The translations under genes and the position numbers were made by a program. From positions 282,991 to 346,990 of the forward strand of contig NW_013657656.1 of the NCBI RefSeq assembly GCF_000142905.1: a stretch of 64,000 nt of DNA, given 5' to 3'. Shown here in pieces: positions 30,539 to 40,501 of this stretch. This DNA comes from Thecamonas trahens ATCC 50062 (lineage: Eukaryota > Apusozoa > Apusomonadida > Apusomonadidae). Each line of letters starts with the position of its first letter. The stretch's first letter is position 1. Under the pieces are notes generated by a model. It worked only from the letters and a program-made list of their open reading frames with translations. It was not told the DNA's origin and did not search any database.

Positions 30539-31892
30539 CTGGCGTCGCCGAGTCGTAAATCCGAGCCATGAACGGCGCAAACACGGCCCGATGCGCCTGC
30601 CGCAGCCACGGCACGTACGCGTTGAGCACCGTCACGTGGACAAACGCTACATACTTGACTCCCCACACAAACCACGCTGCCGCAGACGCCGGCGGCAGTG
30701 CAAGCGTCTCAAGAATCCACCCTGGCCAGAAGACCCGGAGTGCGAGCGCAAACACTACAGGATCAAACGGCAGCTCGTCGATGCCCACCATGGCATCAAG
30801 CGTCCGCGCCACAAGCGCACGCGACGACATGTCCGGCGCCAGCCGTCCCACGTACATACCCGAGCATCTCCCTGCGAGCCCGCCCGCATAGCTCGGCGGC
30901 ACAAGGTCCGCGTCGATACCCATCAGGTGGCCCACATATCGCCAAAACGTCCACAGCGCGTCTTTGTCAGTCTGCGGCATCCACGCGCCCATCGTTGCGC
31001 TCGACTCGACCGCCACCTGGCAAAACAGGACCAGTGTGGCTGCGCTCGTAGCCTGGTTGATCGGCACATCGCCTCGCTCTTGCCACGCCGCCGATCGTGC
31101 CACCATGCGCCGCGCTCGGCCATGAACAAGCCGGATCCGCAACGCCGCATCCGCCGCACGCGACGGCCGCTTCCCGTCGATCTTCGCGTACATCAGGTCC
31201 TGGATGAATGACCCGGTATCAAGCGCCCGCTTTGCTGCACGATCAAGCGGCCCAGTCAGCGCCCCGGTCGCCGCCAGCACCGCGGCGTCTTCCGGGAAGA
31301 GAAACGACTCGAGGAGGCTCACAAGGAGGCCTAGTCCCTGAAACCCGGCGTTCACAATGTACACCTCCTGACCAGCGTGCAACATCTCGGGAGTCGCCCA
31401 GGCTGGAAGGCCAAGGCCCGGCGCCGCAAGCGCATGCAGTGCCTCGGCCGCCTCGGCATCGACGTACTCGGCCTCGGCCAGCGCTGCCGCCGTGACTACC
31501 GGCTCCTCGCTGCGCATCAGCGCGGCAACAAGGGCAGGAAAGTGGGCGACAAGTGCATCAGCCGGTGGATCACCAGTTTGGAGCGCGGCAGCCACTCGCT
31601 CGGGCGGCGGAATGGCGTGCTCTGGCTGAGGGGACAAAGCCGGGATGACGCCGCCATGTCGCACTCGCGCCCGGGACGCGATCCAAGGACCCACTCCGAC
31701 AGCCAGCACCAAGAGCCAGTACACTCCGCCAGCAAGCACGCCCCATGCCACTGTTGCTCTCCACGACTCGATACCGGTCACACATGCCAGCGCTGTCCAA
31801 ATCGTCCACCACAGCCCGCAGCTTGCAGCCAAATGAGGTGCCACACCAGGAACCAGTGGCGCCAGAGCCCAGACATGACGCACGCGCTCCAT
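30516..31892 (-). CDS. MpaB/rubber-oxygenase-like (DUF2236) membrane protein
   Basis: About 458 residues from ATG 31892. Hydrophobic segments near the N-terminus (LAASCGLWWTIWTALACV; LAGGVYWLLVLAVGVGPW) precede a DUF2236-type domain: RIRLVHGRARRMV, the PINQ motif in GDVPINQATSAATL, and FWRYVGHLMGIDADLVPP. In characterised members (MpaB, latex-clearing protein) this domain is a haem b oxygenase whose conserved His is in the RxxH segment. A further hydrophobic stretch lies near the C-terminus (ASAAAWFVWGVKYVAF). The frame continues upstream of 31892 with another possible transmembrane stretch but without an ATG, so a 5' exon may exist. Endomembrane location is inferred. Confidence 0.65.
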   Translation of the reverse strand: MERVRHVWALAPLVPGVAPHLAASCGLWWTIWTALACVTGIESWRATVAWGVLAGGVYWLLVLAVGVGPWIASRARVRHGGVIPALSPQPEHAIPPPERVAAALQTGDPPADALVAHFPALVAALMRSEEPVVTAAALAEAEYVDAEAAEALHALAAPGLGLPAWATPEMLHAGQEVYIVNAGFQGLGLLVSLLESFLFPEDAAVLAATGALTGPLDRAAKRALDTGSFIQDLMYAKIDGKRPSRAADAALRIRLVHGRARRMVARSAAWQERGDVPINQATSAATLVLFCQVAVESSATMGAWMPQTDKDALWTFWRYVGHLMGIDADLVPPSYAGGLAGRCSGMYVGRLAPDMSSRALVARTLDAMVGIDELPFDPVVFALALRVFWPGWILETLALPPASAAAWFVWGVKYVAFVHVTVLNAYVPWLRQAHRAVFAPFMARIYDSATPARPARRR

Positions 31893-32499
31893 CACAAACT
31901 GCAGAGCCACACAGCCAGGGAGAGAGAGAAGGATGCAAAGAGCCCAGTTTGCTATTCTGGGTGGAGTACCCGAGTACCCGAACCCGAATCTCGTGTCTGC
32001 CTCTACCTCTCCCACCACTGTCCCGCCCTTCCCTCGCGTCTCTCTCGTACCCTCTCCCTCCCTTTGATCGATCACCCGTCTGATCGATCACCCGCCTGAT
32101 CGATCACCCTCCCCCGCCCCTTCACACCGCAACGCACCGCACACACACCTCACTCACAGCACCAGGACGACGAGCGCGAGTCGAAGCGTCAAGCTCCCGG
32201 GCGTCCCGTTCCAACAGCGGTACAGACAAGCATCGAGTGTCATCCATAGTTTGCTCTCTTCCAACCCGGCTGCTTATACTGTCGACGTAGGCGCACTCTC
32301 GGCAACTCTCGTCGCCTCGCAAGGCCTACCACCTTTGTCTGGCTCTGTTGAGGCCGTGACGAACGCTGGCACGGGTGCTACTGCTGCTACTGCTACTGGT
32401 GATTTAGGGTCGGACGACAGCGAGTGTGTGGCTACAAGCTTGGCTTCTGGAAGATCATCGTCGACAAGCTCTTGCTGCACTCTGCTGTGAGCCAACACT
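31893..32499. other. Intergenic region with a tandem palindromic repeat
   Basis: A 607-bp region between the oxygenase gene (minus) and the RS-rich gene (plus). The notable element is the 3 x 16-bp repeat at 32065-32112. A plus-strand frame ending at 32490 in CCTLL (a CaaX-like end) has no ATG and no supporting exon, so it is not called. Confidence 0.4.
32065..32112. repeat. Three tandem 16-bp repeats with TGATCGATCA palindrome
   Basis: Copies start at 32065, 32081 and 32097. Each is TGATCGATCACCC plus three variable bases (GTC, GCC, TCC). The 10-bp core is a perfect palindrome. Position between divergent genes suggests a multi-copy binding site for a dimeric factor. Confidence 0.85.
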
Positions 32500-33939
32500 A
32501 TGGTCGTCTTCTCGCCCTTTGCTGCCCTCCGCATCGACGTGGTGAGCCATGGCCCATCAGCTCGGGGCTCGCGTGGTCAACAACATGGCTCTCGGGGTCG
32601 AGGGCGGGGTCGGGGGCCGGCTCGCGGCTCGGCTGCTCCTCGCCCGCCGCAGCCAAAGAAGCTCGACGTGCTCAAGGTCCGCAGAGTCGTCTCCATGATC
32701 CTCTCGTCCAACGCCACCTTTGCATCGGTCCTCGCCCAGGCTGCCAGGGTCCCAGCGCCACACGGTCGTGGCAGCGGGCCGTTTCATCTCAACCTGCGCA
32801 AGGCTCCACGCAAGGCTGCGCTCGCTTCGTTTGTCCTCCCACTGCAGACTAGCGCTGCCGCCGTCGACGTCGCCGCCAAGGCGCTCAACGGGACGCCAAT
32901 GGCAGTCGCTGGCTCGCGCGAGCCTCTGCTTCTTCGGGTAACGGTCGACCCGTCGCTTGGCCCCGGGCATCGTCTCTTCGATTCGCCTGCAAGCCCGCTG
33001 CGCAAGGCGCTTGCCGCGCCGGGCGCGCAGCACACCACCGTACGCATGATCGGCGTGCCCGGCGGTGCGTGCACCACCCTCACCCAGTACCTGCAAGCAA
33101 CACTGGCGCCAGCCAGCATGGCTGTCGACGCCATCTCGGACATCTCAGTCACCAGTCGCGGAACCGTTCACGAGGCTACCGCTGTCGTCTCGCTCACCTT
33201 TTCCTCGTCCGATGCCCTCGCTGCTGCGCTCCGCACTCTCGCCGGCCACGTCATCTTCCTCTCGCCAACCTCCAAGGAGCCGATCCGCTACCGGCTCAAG
33301 CTTGGTGCCGTGCCGTCCGTTGACAAGCCGTCGCCATCGCCGGCGGTTCCCGACCCGGCGTCCAACCTCGGCGTCTTTGAGCAGCAGGTGCCTGCCGCTC
33401 CGGGCCCGACCACCACCCGCTCCGCCTCGCCCGAGTCGGACCCGTCCATCCACTCGAACCACAACTCGGGCTCGGACCACAACGTGTTGCCGGACGCTGT
33501 CACGGCCTCGGCCTCGGCCTCGGACGCCGGCGCCTTGGCGCACACCCACGGTGCATCAGACGCTACCGCCCCGGGCACCGTTCCACCGTCGCGCTCGCCG
33601 TCGTCGGTCCCCTCGCGCGAATTTGTTCGCTCCAAGTCGCTCTCGCGCTCGCTCGTCCCCGCCCTTTTGCCGTCCCACTCGAGCTCGCCCGCCCTGCTTG
33701 TCGCCCCCGCGCCCATGCCCTCTGCCCTCGCCACCACCCTCGCTACCGTCTACGCCAACCGCGCCACCGTCCGTGCCGGTGACGCTGTCTTTGCCCCGTC
33801 GCCGCACTCGTCGCGCCGGAAGAACCCCGACGTCCCGCGTCGCACCCGCTCTCGCTCGCGCTCTCGCTCGCGATCCCACTCGCCGCCGCAAAAGACCCCG
33901 CCGTCGCGCTCGCGCAAGTCTCGCCGCAGCCAGCGGTGA
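32500..33939 (+). CDS. RS-rich nuclear-type protein, function unknown
   Basis: A single exon of 479 residues. An RG-rich patch near the N-terminus (GSRGRGRGRGPARGSAAPR) is followed by a folded-looking region of about 240 residues (LDVLKVRRVVSMILSS; VRMIGVPGGACTTLTQYL). A Ser/Pro/Ala linker then leads to a C-terminal arginine-serine domain (SRSRSRSRSHSPPQ...SRKSRRSQR). RG and RS segments together are typical of RNA-processing or chromatin proteins, but no RRM was recognised and no family is assigned. ATG 32500 is the first in-frame ATG. It lies upstream of DNA2 on the same strand, 255 bp apart. Confidence 0.6.
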   Translation: MVVFSPFAALRIDVVSHGPSARGSRGQQHGSRGRGRGRGPARGSAAPRPPQPKKLDVLKVRRVVSMILSSNATFASVLAQAARVPAPHGRGSGPFHLNLRKAPRKAALASFVLPLQTSAAAVDVAAKALNGTPMAVAGSREPLLLRVTVDPSLGPGHRLFDSPASPLRKALAAPGAQHTTVRMIGVPGGACTTLTQYLQATLAPASMAVDAISDISVTSRGTVHEATAVVSLTFSSSDALAAALRTLAGHVIFLSPTSKEPIRYRLKLGAVPSVDKPSPSPAVPDPASNLGVFEQQVPAAPGPTTTRSASPESDPSIHSNHNSGSDHNVLPDAVTASASASDAGALAHTHGASDATAPGTVPPSRSPSSVPSREFVRSKSLSRSLVPALLPSHSSSPALLVAPAPMPSALATTLATVYANRATVRAGDAVFAPSPHSSRRKNPDVPRRTRSRSRSRSRSHSPPQKTPPSRSRKSRRSQR

Positions 33940-34194
33940 CTGACGCTGGCCATCCTGCGCGCGTAAAAACGAGCGCACGAGTGTGGCGAAAGTTGGCAAG
34001 TGGTGCACACTGCGGCCGAAAAAGGTCGCAGTTTGGGAGGGCACACACCACAGCCGCGGACAAGGGCATAGACCTCCCACGGTGTGTACCACTTGTCTCG
34101 CACCGAAAGCCTACCTCCACCTCACAACAGCACCTTTCTCACAAGTACGAGACTTGTATAACTGCGTGCAAGGCCCAGCTGACGTTGGTGGTGC

Positions 34195-37100
34195 ATGCCT
34201 ACACCGTCGACGCCACCCGCCCCACCGCGTCCGTCTGTCCTCGGCGCCGGCCCTGCTGCCCATTCGCCGAGCCACTCCGGCCGCCGCACCCTCCTTCCCT
34301 CCTTTGCCGCCCACTCTCCACACCGGCGTATGAGTTCATCTGGGACGGCCCAGCCGGGGGCGGCAGGCTCGGGCTCAGGGGCGACGCGCGCGCCCACCTC
34401 GACCTCGTCTTCGACTCCGGCGGCTGCGCAGCCGCCGGTCTCCACCATCACCCGCTTCTTCGGCGCCACCACCCGCTCGCCGGTCCACCCTATCGTTCGC
34501 CGCATGGCTTCTCCCCACAATACGCCCGCAGCAGGTGAAGAGGAGGCTGCCCAGCCCAGCCCGCCGAGCTCGGCTCGCAAGAACCTGGACGGCACCCTCC
34601 GCGCCGCTGCCTCGACTGCTGCTGACGCCGATGCCGACGACGACGACATGGCCGACGTCTCGTTCCACGAACTGTCCAAAGTCCTCAACCTCGCAGTGAG
34701 CGAAACCGAGGGCCGGGCCAAAGTCGATGCTCCGGAGCCGCCGCGGCCGGCACCGTCGGCCCGGCTTGCCTCGGTCTGGCTCTCGTCACGGACCTCGGCC
34801 TCGCCTACGCCGCTCAACAGCTCACCAGCCGAAATGTCGCGGACCCGATCGTCGTCGGCGGGGACCGCCGAGTGCCGCTCGGCGCTCGGCTCGTCGCAGG
34901 GTGAGCCGGCCGCAGGCTCGGCACGGACCAAGATTTTCGAGCTCCTCGGCCGTATCCGCACCAACCTCTCCCGCGGTGCCGAGTCGAGCCCGCCGGGCTC
35001 GCCTGCTGCGAGCGCCAAGCTCGCCCAGCCGCCGCCGACTGTCGTCGCCGCCACCACCGCGTCAGCGGCGACGATCACTCCGCGGGTTTCTGTCTCATCG
35101 TCAGCTGTTGCTGTCGCCGCCGAGCCTGAGGCGGCTGCGCCCGACACAGGCATTGACGACCCTAGCTTTACGGCCTCGCTCCTGCAGCTGTTTGAGGACT
35201 ACGAGGCAAACGCTCCTGCATCGGTGACCGCGGCACAAAATCCCGCCCCGCACACCGCACAGGCCCCGCCGATTGCACTGGCGGTGAGCTCTGAGGAACG
35301 ACCCGAGACCCAGGCCGAGCCGGTAGCCTCGTCTCCGGCCGTGCCACTGGCGACCGCAAGCACCAAGCGGACGTGCAAGCGCAAGCTCTCCGACATTGAT
35401 CCGGAGCTTGCGTCGCTCCTCCTCACTGGCGCCTGCCTCTCACCACCCGGATGGGACGCCGGGCCGTCTGGTGCCGGTATGCTCACGCCGAACCAGTCTG
35501 CGCTGGGCGGCGAGCCCGGGCAGCCAACGTCCGAGTCGGGTCTCGGCCTGCCGCCGCTCTCGGCGTCGGCGTCGACAACAGCTAGCAAGCGGCAGCGGCT
35601 CGAGCCCGAGGTGGTGATCTTTTCGGAGCAACGGCGTGCCCGGCGGACAGCGTTTGGCGAGGAGCAGCTGCGCAACCAGCGGCGGTATCTGCGGTACAAG
35701 GTCATCCGCATCCGCGAGGAGCTCGACAAGACCGTGCATCCCAACCCGAGCGGCAACTTTCGGGTTCTGGAGCGCGTGCTGACCTTGCTTGACGAGACCA
35801 CGCACGACGTCAAGACCGCAGTCCTCCGTGGGCAGTGGATGGAGTGCATGGTGGCAGTCGACTGTGTGGTGCATGTGGTTGGTTCATTTTCGCGGAGCGA
35901 GCGAGTCATTGTCATTGACAACGAGTCTAACTTTCTCATCGTGCTCCCAGATGAGTTGGTGTCGGGCACCCAGGTCTCGGGCTCGTTCTACTGCATGCGG
36001 CAAAAGGTGCTCGACTCACGGATCTCGTCGCTTGCCGGCGCGTCGTCGGCCATGCTCTTTGGCTCGCTCATCCACGAGCTCTTCCAGACCGCGCTCGGTG
36101 CCAACTGCTTCGAGACAGCGTTTTTGGAGGCCACCGTTGCCAAGCTTGTCGCCAGCAACCTCTCCGAGCTGTACTTTGTCGATGAGGACGAGACGACGGC
36201 ACATCAAGCACTGTGGGAGATTGTGCCGCTGATGCGGGCGTGGGTGGCCAAGCACTTGGCCAAGCCCGGAGGCGGTGGCGCCCCGCGCGGCAAGGTTCCT
36301 CCCGATGAGGCCGTTCCTTTCGATGCCCGCGGCGACGCCGGCGTCCGGGTCACCAAGCTTCTCGACATCGAGGAGAACGTGTGGTCGCCGATGTTTGGTC
36401 TCAAGGGCAAGGTCGATGTCTCGCTCGAGGCCGAGCTCTCGTTCGCCGACGGGACCATCGAGACCATGGTCATGCCGCTCGAGCTCAAGTCGGGCAAGCT
36501 CCGCGGGTCACAATACTCGTCGGACCATCGGGCGCAGGTCCTGCTCTACACGCTGCTGATGGCCGACAAGTACGCGGTCGAGGTCTCATCGGCGCTTCTG
36601 TACTACACCAAGGCCGGCAAGCTGTTTGGCGTCCCAGTCCGGCGTGGCGAAATCCAGTCGCTCGTCATCCAGCGCAACAATCTGGCGGTCTTTATGGCCG
36701 AGCGCAACTCGCGGCCTCCCATGCTGCGGTCGACGCGGACGTGTTCCCGGTGCTCACAGCTTGCAACGTGCACTCTCTATCACGCCGCGGTCGAGGGCGG
36801 CAATGCCGAGACCTCGGGCCTCGGTGAGGTGTGGGACTCTGCGGTGGCTCACCTGCCGACAGCGCACCTTGACTACTTTGCGCTGTGTGAGAAGATGCTT
36901 GCGCTGGAGGAGGGTACCGACACGTCGTCGAACGCTGAGATCTGGACCATGTCCGGCCCGGCCCGCGAGCGCAAGGGTACTGCCATCTCGTTCTTGGTGG
37001 TGCGGTCGGTCACTGTGGCCGGCTCAAACTACCTGTACACCTTTGAGGAATGGCGCCACAAGGCTGAGCACATGCCGTCGCCGCATCAGAGCACGTCCGG

Positions 37101-39174
37101 TGGCTCGGGCGTCCCGCTGTCGCCGTATGCCACGCGGGCTCGGGTCGTCGACGGCCTCCTCGCCTCAACCCTCAAGGAAGGCGACTACGTGGCGCTATCC
37201 ACCGAGTACGGCCACATCGCTGTCGAAACTGGGTTTGTGCACGAGCTGACGCCCGAGACCATCACCCTCAAGCTCGACCGCGAGCTGCGGGTGGCGCACC
37301 TTGATGCTGGAGGCACCACGGGAGCGCCGGCGCCACCACCACCGGTCCCGCGGTCCTCGCAGGCCTACCCGTTTGCCTCGGCCGACGACAAGTCGTCGCT
37401 CCCGTCACCGCCGTCGTTCCAGTGCCGATACGAGCTGCAGACCGGGCGTGACTACGCATCGCAGCAGGTAGCATCCGCAACGCTGCCGATCCTGTACCGG
37501 GTTGACAAGGCCGAGCTCGGGCTCAACACCACCCGGCTGGCGCTGGTCTCGGCCATGTCACAAGCTTCGACCGACTGCCATCTCCGCGAACTGGTCATTG
37601 ATCTCAAGCCGCCGCGGTTTGGAGACCGCGTCACCGCGCGCGCCGCCATTGCGCCGCACGTCCTCGACGGCCTCAACGACGACCAGCAAAGTGCGCTAGC
37701 GACGGTCATGGCTGCCAAGGACTACTCGCTCATTCTCGGCATGCCCGGGACCGGCAAGACAACAACGATTGCGCGGGCGGTCCAGGCGCTAGTGTCGGTC
37801 GGGAAGCGGGTGGTCATCGCGTCGTACACCCACCTCGCCGTGGACAACATCTTGCTCAAGCTCGCCGAGGCCGGAGTCCACTTTCTGAGGCTCGGCTCGT
37901 CGCGCAAGGTACATGCCGATCTGCAGGACTACACCGAGCGGGTGCAGATCGGGCGGTGTGGAAGCGTCAAGGAGGTGCAGAACATGTACGAGTCTGTGGC
38001 GGTGGTCGGTTGCACTTGCCTCGCCTTCAAGAATAAGCTCTTCTCCAAGCAGCAGTTCGACGTGTGCATTGTCGACGAGGCATCGCAGATCACCCAGCCG
38101 GGTGTGCTCGGCATTCTGCGGGTCGCCTCGTCGTTTGTGCTCGTTGGCGACCACAACCAGCTCCCGCCACTGGTGCGGTCGGAGGAGGCCGCAGAGCTGG
38201 GACTGCGGACCTCAATGTTCAAGCGGCTTTCCGAGGCCCACCCGGCCGCGGTTGCCGTCCTCACCAAACAGTACCGCATGAATGCGTCGATCATGCTCCT
38301 CGCCAACACACTCATCTACGAGCAACAGCTCGAGTGCGGGACATCACAGGTCGCCCGCGGCCGGCTCAAGCTCCCGCACTTTCCCACCGCACTGGCGCGG
38401 CCGGCGTCACGCGGGCTCTCGGCCGCAGAGGTACAGGACGTGCTCATGTCGCAAGGCCCGGCGGCGCTCTCGCAGCATTCGAGCGCCTCTGCACAGACGG
38501 CGACGGGCAGGTCGTGGCTGGCGGCGGCAGTCGATCCGGCGGCGCCGGTCGTCTTCCTCAACACCGACGGGTGCCCAGCCCCAGACACCAACGACGGCAA
38601 GGCTGTGCGGAATCACGTCGAAGCCGAGCTGGTCCACCTTGTAGCCCGCGGCCTACTGGCGTGCGGGCTCGATCCTGGCGATCTCGGCGTCATCTCGCCG
38701 TACCACGCCCAACTCAAGGTCATCCGGAGGTACCTCGCACCGGTGTCGCCGCGGGTTGAGGTGCACACTGTCGACCGGTACCAGGGCCGCGACAAAGAGT
38801 GTATCATCTTTTCGTGCGTGCGTTCCAATACAAACGGTACCATCGGCCGGCTGCTCGCCGACTCGGCCCGGATCAACGTGGCGCTCACCCGTGCCAAGAA
38901 GAAGACGGTGCTCATCGGCTCGCTTTCCACGCTCTCGTCGTCGCCGCTCTTTGCCTCGCTTTTTGCGCTGCTTCGGACCCACTCGTGGGTCGTCGACCTC
39001 GGCCGCGACGCGCACCGGCTCTTCCACGAGTGGATCCCGGTGAGCTCGTCGCCGCACGCTGGCCTCCACAGCGGCGTCGAAGATGACCACGACGACGGCT
39101 CAAGCGGTGTGCACGGACCCAGCATCGAGACAGAGCCGATGATTCTTGTCGATGCAACCGAGGACGGCGAGTAA
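34195..39174 (+). CDS. DNA2: DNA2 nuclease/helicase
   Basis: A single exon of 1659 residues. After a long disordered N-terminus (about 1-500) comes the RecB-like nuclease: GSLIHELFQTAL, the metal-binding Asp in LKGKVDVSL, and the ExK motif in MPLELKSGK. Iron-sulphur cysteines are near GSFYCMRQ and in CSRCSQLATC. The superfamily 1 helicase follows: Walker A GMPGTGKTTT (about 1182), THLAVDN (Ia), Walker B VCIVDEASQI (about 1291), GDHNQLPP (III), KQYRMN (IV), VHTVDRYQGRDK (V) and NVALTRAKKK (VI). DNA2 trims long flaps on Okazaki fragments and resects double-strand breaks. All catalytic motifs look intact. The N-terminal extension is longer than in animals. The stop is 46 bp from the retropepsin gene. 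Confidence 0.93.
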   Translation: MPTPSTPPAPPRPSVLGAGPAAHSPSHSGRRTLLPSFAAHSPHRRMSSSGTAQPGAAGSGSGATRAPTSTSSSTPAAAQPPVSTITRFFGATTRSPVHPIVRRMASPHNTPAAGEEEAAQPSPPSSARKNLDGTLRAAASTAADADADDDDMADVSFHELSKVLNLAVSETEGRAKVDAPEPPRPAPSARLASVWLSSRTSASPTPLNSSPAEMSRTRSSSAGTAECRSALGSSQGEPAAGSARTKIFELLGRIRTNLSRGAESSPPGSPAASAKLAQPPPTVVAATTASAATITPRVSVSSSAVAVAAEPEAAAPDTGIDDPSFTASLLQLFEDYEANAPASVTAAQNPAPHTAQAPPIALAVSSEERPETQAEPVASSPAVPLATASTKRTCKRKLSDIDPELASLLLTGACLSPPGWDAGPSGAGMLTPNQSALGGEPGQPTSESGLGLPPLSASASTTASKRQRLEPEVVIFSEQRRARRTAFGEEQLRNQRRYLRYKVIRIREELDKTVHPNPSGNFRVLERVLTLLDETTHDVKTAVLRGQWMECMVAVDCVVHVVGSFSRSERVIVIDNESNFLIVLPDELVSGTQVSGSFYCMRQKVLDSRISSLAGASSAMLFGSLIHELFQTALGANCFETAFLEATVAKLVASNLSELYFVDEDETTAHQALWEIVPLMRAWVAKHLAKPGGGGAPRGKVPPDEAVPFDARGDAGVRVTKLLDIEENVWSPMFGLKGKVDVSLEAELSFADGTIETMVMPLELKSGKLRGSQYSSDHRAQVLLYTLLMADKYAVEVSSALLYYTKAGKLFGVPVRRGEIQSLVIQRNNLAVFMAERNSRPPMLRSTRTCSRCSQLATCTLYHAAVEGGNAETSGLGEVWDSAVAHLPTAHLDYFALCEKMLALEEGTDTSSNAEIWTMSGPARERKGTAISFLVVRSVTVAGSNYLYTFEEWRHKAEHMPSPHQSTSGGSGVPLSPYATRARVVDGLLASTLKEGDYVALSTEYGHIAVETGFVHELTPETITLKLDRELRVAHLDAGGTTGAPAPPPPVPRSSQAYPFASADDKSSLPSPPSFQCRYELQTGRDYASQQVASATLPILYRVDKAELGLNTTRLALVSAMSQASTDCHLRELVIDLKPPRFGDRVTARAAIAPHVLDGLNDDQQSALATVMAAKDYSLILGMPGTGKTTTIARAVQALVSVGKRVVIASYTHLAVDNILLKLAEAGVHFLRLGSSRKVHADLQDYTERVQIGRCGSVKEVQNMYESVAVVGCTCLAFKNKLFSKQQFDVCIVDEASQITQPGVLGILRVASSFVLVGDHNQLPPLVRSEEAAELGLRTSMFKRLSEAHPAAVAVLTKQYRMNASIMLLANTLIYEQQLECGTSQVARGRLKLPHFPTALARPASRGLSAAEVQDVLMSQGPAALSQHSSASAQTATGRSWLAAAVDPAAPVVFLNTDGCPAPDTNDGKAVRNHVEAELVHLVARGLLACGLDPGDLGVISPYHAQLKVIRRYLAPVSPRVEVHTVDRYQGRDKECIIFSCVRSNTNGTIGRLLADSARINVALTRAKKKTVLIGSLSTLSSSPLFASLFALLRTHSWVVDLGRDAHRLFHEWIPVSSSPHAGLHSGVEDDHDDGSSGVHGPSIETEPMILVDATEDGE

Positions 39175-39220
39175 CACGCGAGCAAGCGGGCGCGCAGGGT
39201 GTACGGGCAGACGAGAGCTT

Positions 39221-40501
39221 TTACGTCTTGACGTCGCCGCTACCGATCCGGATAAGGAAAGGCTCGCGTGCCAGAAAGTCACGGCCGATGATGGCGGTGC
39301 GACCCAGCTTGGGACCGTCACGGACCGAGGCGCGGACAATGTGGGTGATGCCCCGGTAAGTGATGGCAACGTCGACGAGAGCGCGTCGCTCCACGCAGTC
39401 GGTGCCCATTCGGACAGCAACAGCGTCGACTGGGCTAAGATGCAGCTCTTTCGCCATCCATAATGGAATGGCCGAGAGCGTGGCCCCGGTATCAACTCGG
39501 ACCTCCCGCTCGACCAACGGCGGCGGCACGTAGCCAGACGCGTGTAACGGGAGCGAGAACATCACTGACGGTGGAAGCGAGCTATCAGAGCTGTCCGCCG
39601 ATGCGGTGCCCCCAGCCGGTGACGGATTAGCGAAGGAAAAGGATTCCTTGGAAGACATTAGGATGGCTTTGCCGAGATGAATGGTGTCGCCGGTACACGT
39701 GGTGAAGAGACCGAGGAGAGGGCGCGATGAAGAGGACGAACTCGACGAAAGCGAAGAGAACGACGTCGATGACGACGTCGCCGATGACGAGTACGAGTGC
39801 GAGATGCTCGTCGAGTACGAGGACGACGACCCTGACTCGTCGCCATCCACACACCAGACATCGGCAAACGAGAGGATCTTGCCGGACATGCTCTCGAGAT
39901 TGGCGAGATGGCGAGCCTTGTTCGAGACGTACACATACATCGGGCGGGAGTAAAGGAAGTTGCGGCCCAGAATCGGTGTCCGCCCTAGCATCGACCCGGT
40001 GCGAACTGATGCCTCCACCTCAATGGGGTTGGCCAGCGGATGCGGGAGAAGAATGTAGATGCGGACGACGTCGCGGTACTCAACAGAGTCGTTGCCGGCA
40101 CGGATCTTGACTTTTCGGTGTGGCTCGAGACCAAGTCGATCGACCAGTGACTGTGGGACCGCAGTAAGCGCAGCGCCTGTATCGACGCGAACCACCATCG
40201 CCACAGCCTTGTCCTGTGACCGATCACATCGAGTCAGGTCGGCGGCGGTTGCGCCCATGCCTACCAAGACCATTTGCGGAATCACAATGTCCCGGGTCGA
40301 GAGCCACACCCCAGGCCGCGCATGCGAGCACAACAGCGAGGAAGATGAAGACGTCGAGGAGGGGTATGATGAGGAGGAGGACGATGACGAGGAAGATGAA
40401 GATGAAGAAGACGAGGAAGAAGAGGTGGAAGAGGAGGAGTCGAGCCGTGAGGGCGATGAGGGCGATGTTGGGCGAGACTCAAGCGTCTCCTGCATCTCCA
40501 T
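39221..40501 (-). CDS. Protein with two tandem retropepsin-like aspartic protease domains
   Basis: From ATG 40501 the frame gives 426 residues; the true start may be further upstream. A polyserine stretch is followed by two similar domains. Domain 1 has VRVDTGAALTAVPQSLVDRL and ends LGRTPILGRNFL. Domain 2 has VRVDTGATLSAIPLWMAKEL and ends LGRTAIIGRDFLAREPF. Each carries one DTGA catalytic motif and a hydrophobic-hydrophobic-Gly (ILG or IIG) motif, as in retropepsin-fold proteases that normally dimerise. Two in one chain could form an internal pseudo-dimer. No reverse transcriptase, integrase or nucleocapsid lies nearby, so this looks like a cellular gene rather than an element. In another frame at 40513-40791 a transmembrane-like stretch might belong to a 5' exon. 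Confidence 0.65.
   Translation of the reverse strand: MEMQETLESRPTSPSSPSRLDSSSSTSSSSSSSSSSSSSSSSSSSYPSSTSSSSSLLCSHARPGVWLSTRDIVIPQMVLVGMGATAADLTRCDRSQDKAVAMVVRVDTGAALTAVPQSLVDRLGLEPHRKVKIRAGNDSVEYRDVVRIYILLPHPLANPIEVEASVRTGSMLGRTPILGRNFLYSRPMYVYVSNKARHLANLESMSGKILSFADVWCVDGDESGSSSSYSTSISHSYSSSATSSSTSFSSLSSSSSSSSRPLLGLFTTCTGDTIHLGKAILMSSKESFSFANPSPAGGTASADSSDSSLPPSVMFSLPLHASGYVPPPLVEREVRVDTGATLSAIPLWMAKELHLSPVDAVAVRMGTDCVERRALVDVAITYRGITHIVRASVRDGPKLGRTAIIGRDFLAREPFLIRIGSGDVKT

Noticed and set aside
32251-32490. 79-residue frame ending in a CaaX-like CCTLL
   Set aside because: No ATG, no upstream GTPase exon and low-complexity composition, so chance occurrence is likely.
40320-40450. Acidic (Asp/Glu)-rich plus-strand frame
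   Set aside because: It is the antisense of the polyserine-coding stretch of the retropepsin gene.
39221-40501. Retropepsin domains as part of a retrotransposon
   Set aside because: No reverse transcriptase, RNase H, integrase or long terminal repeats were seen nearby.
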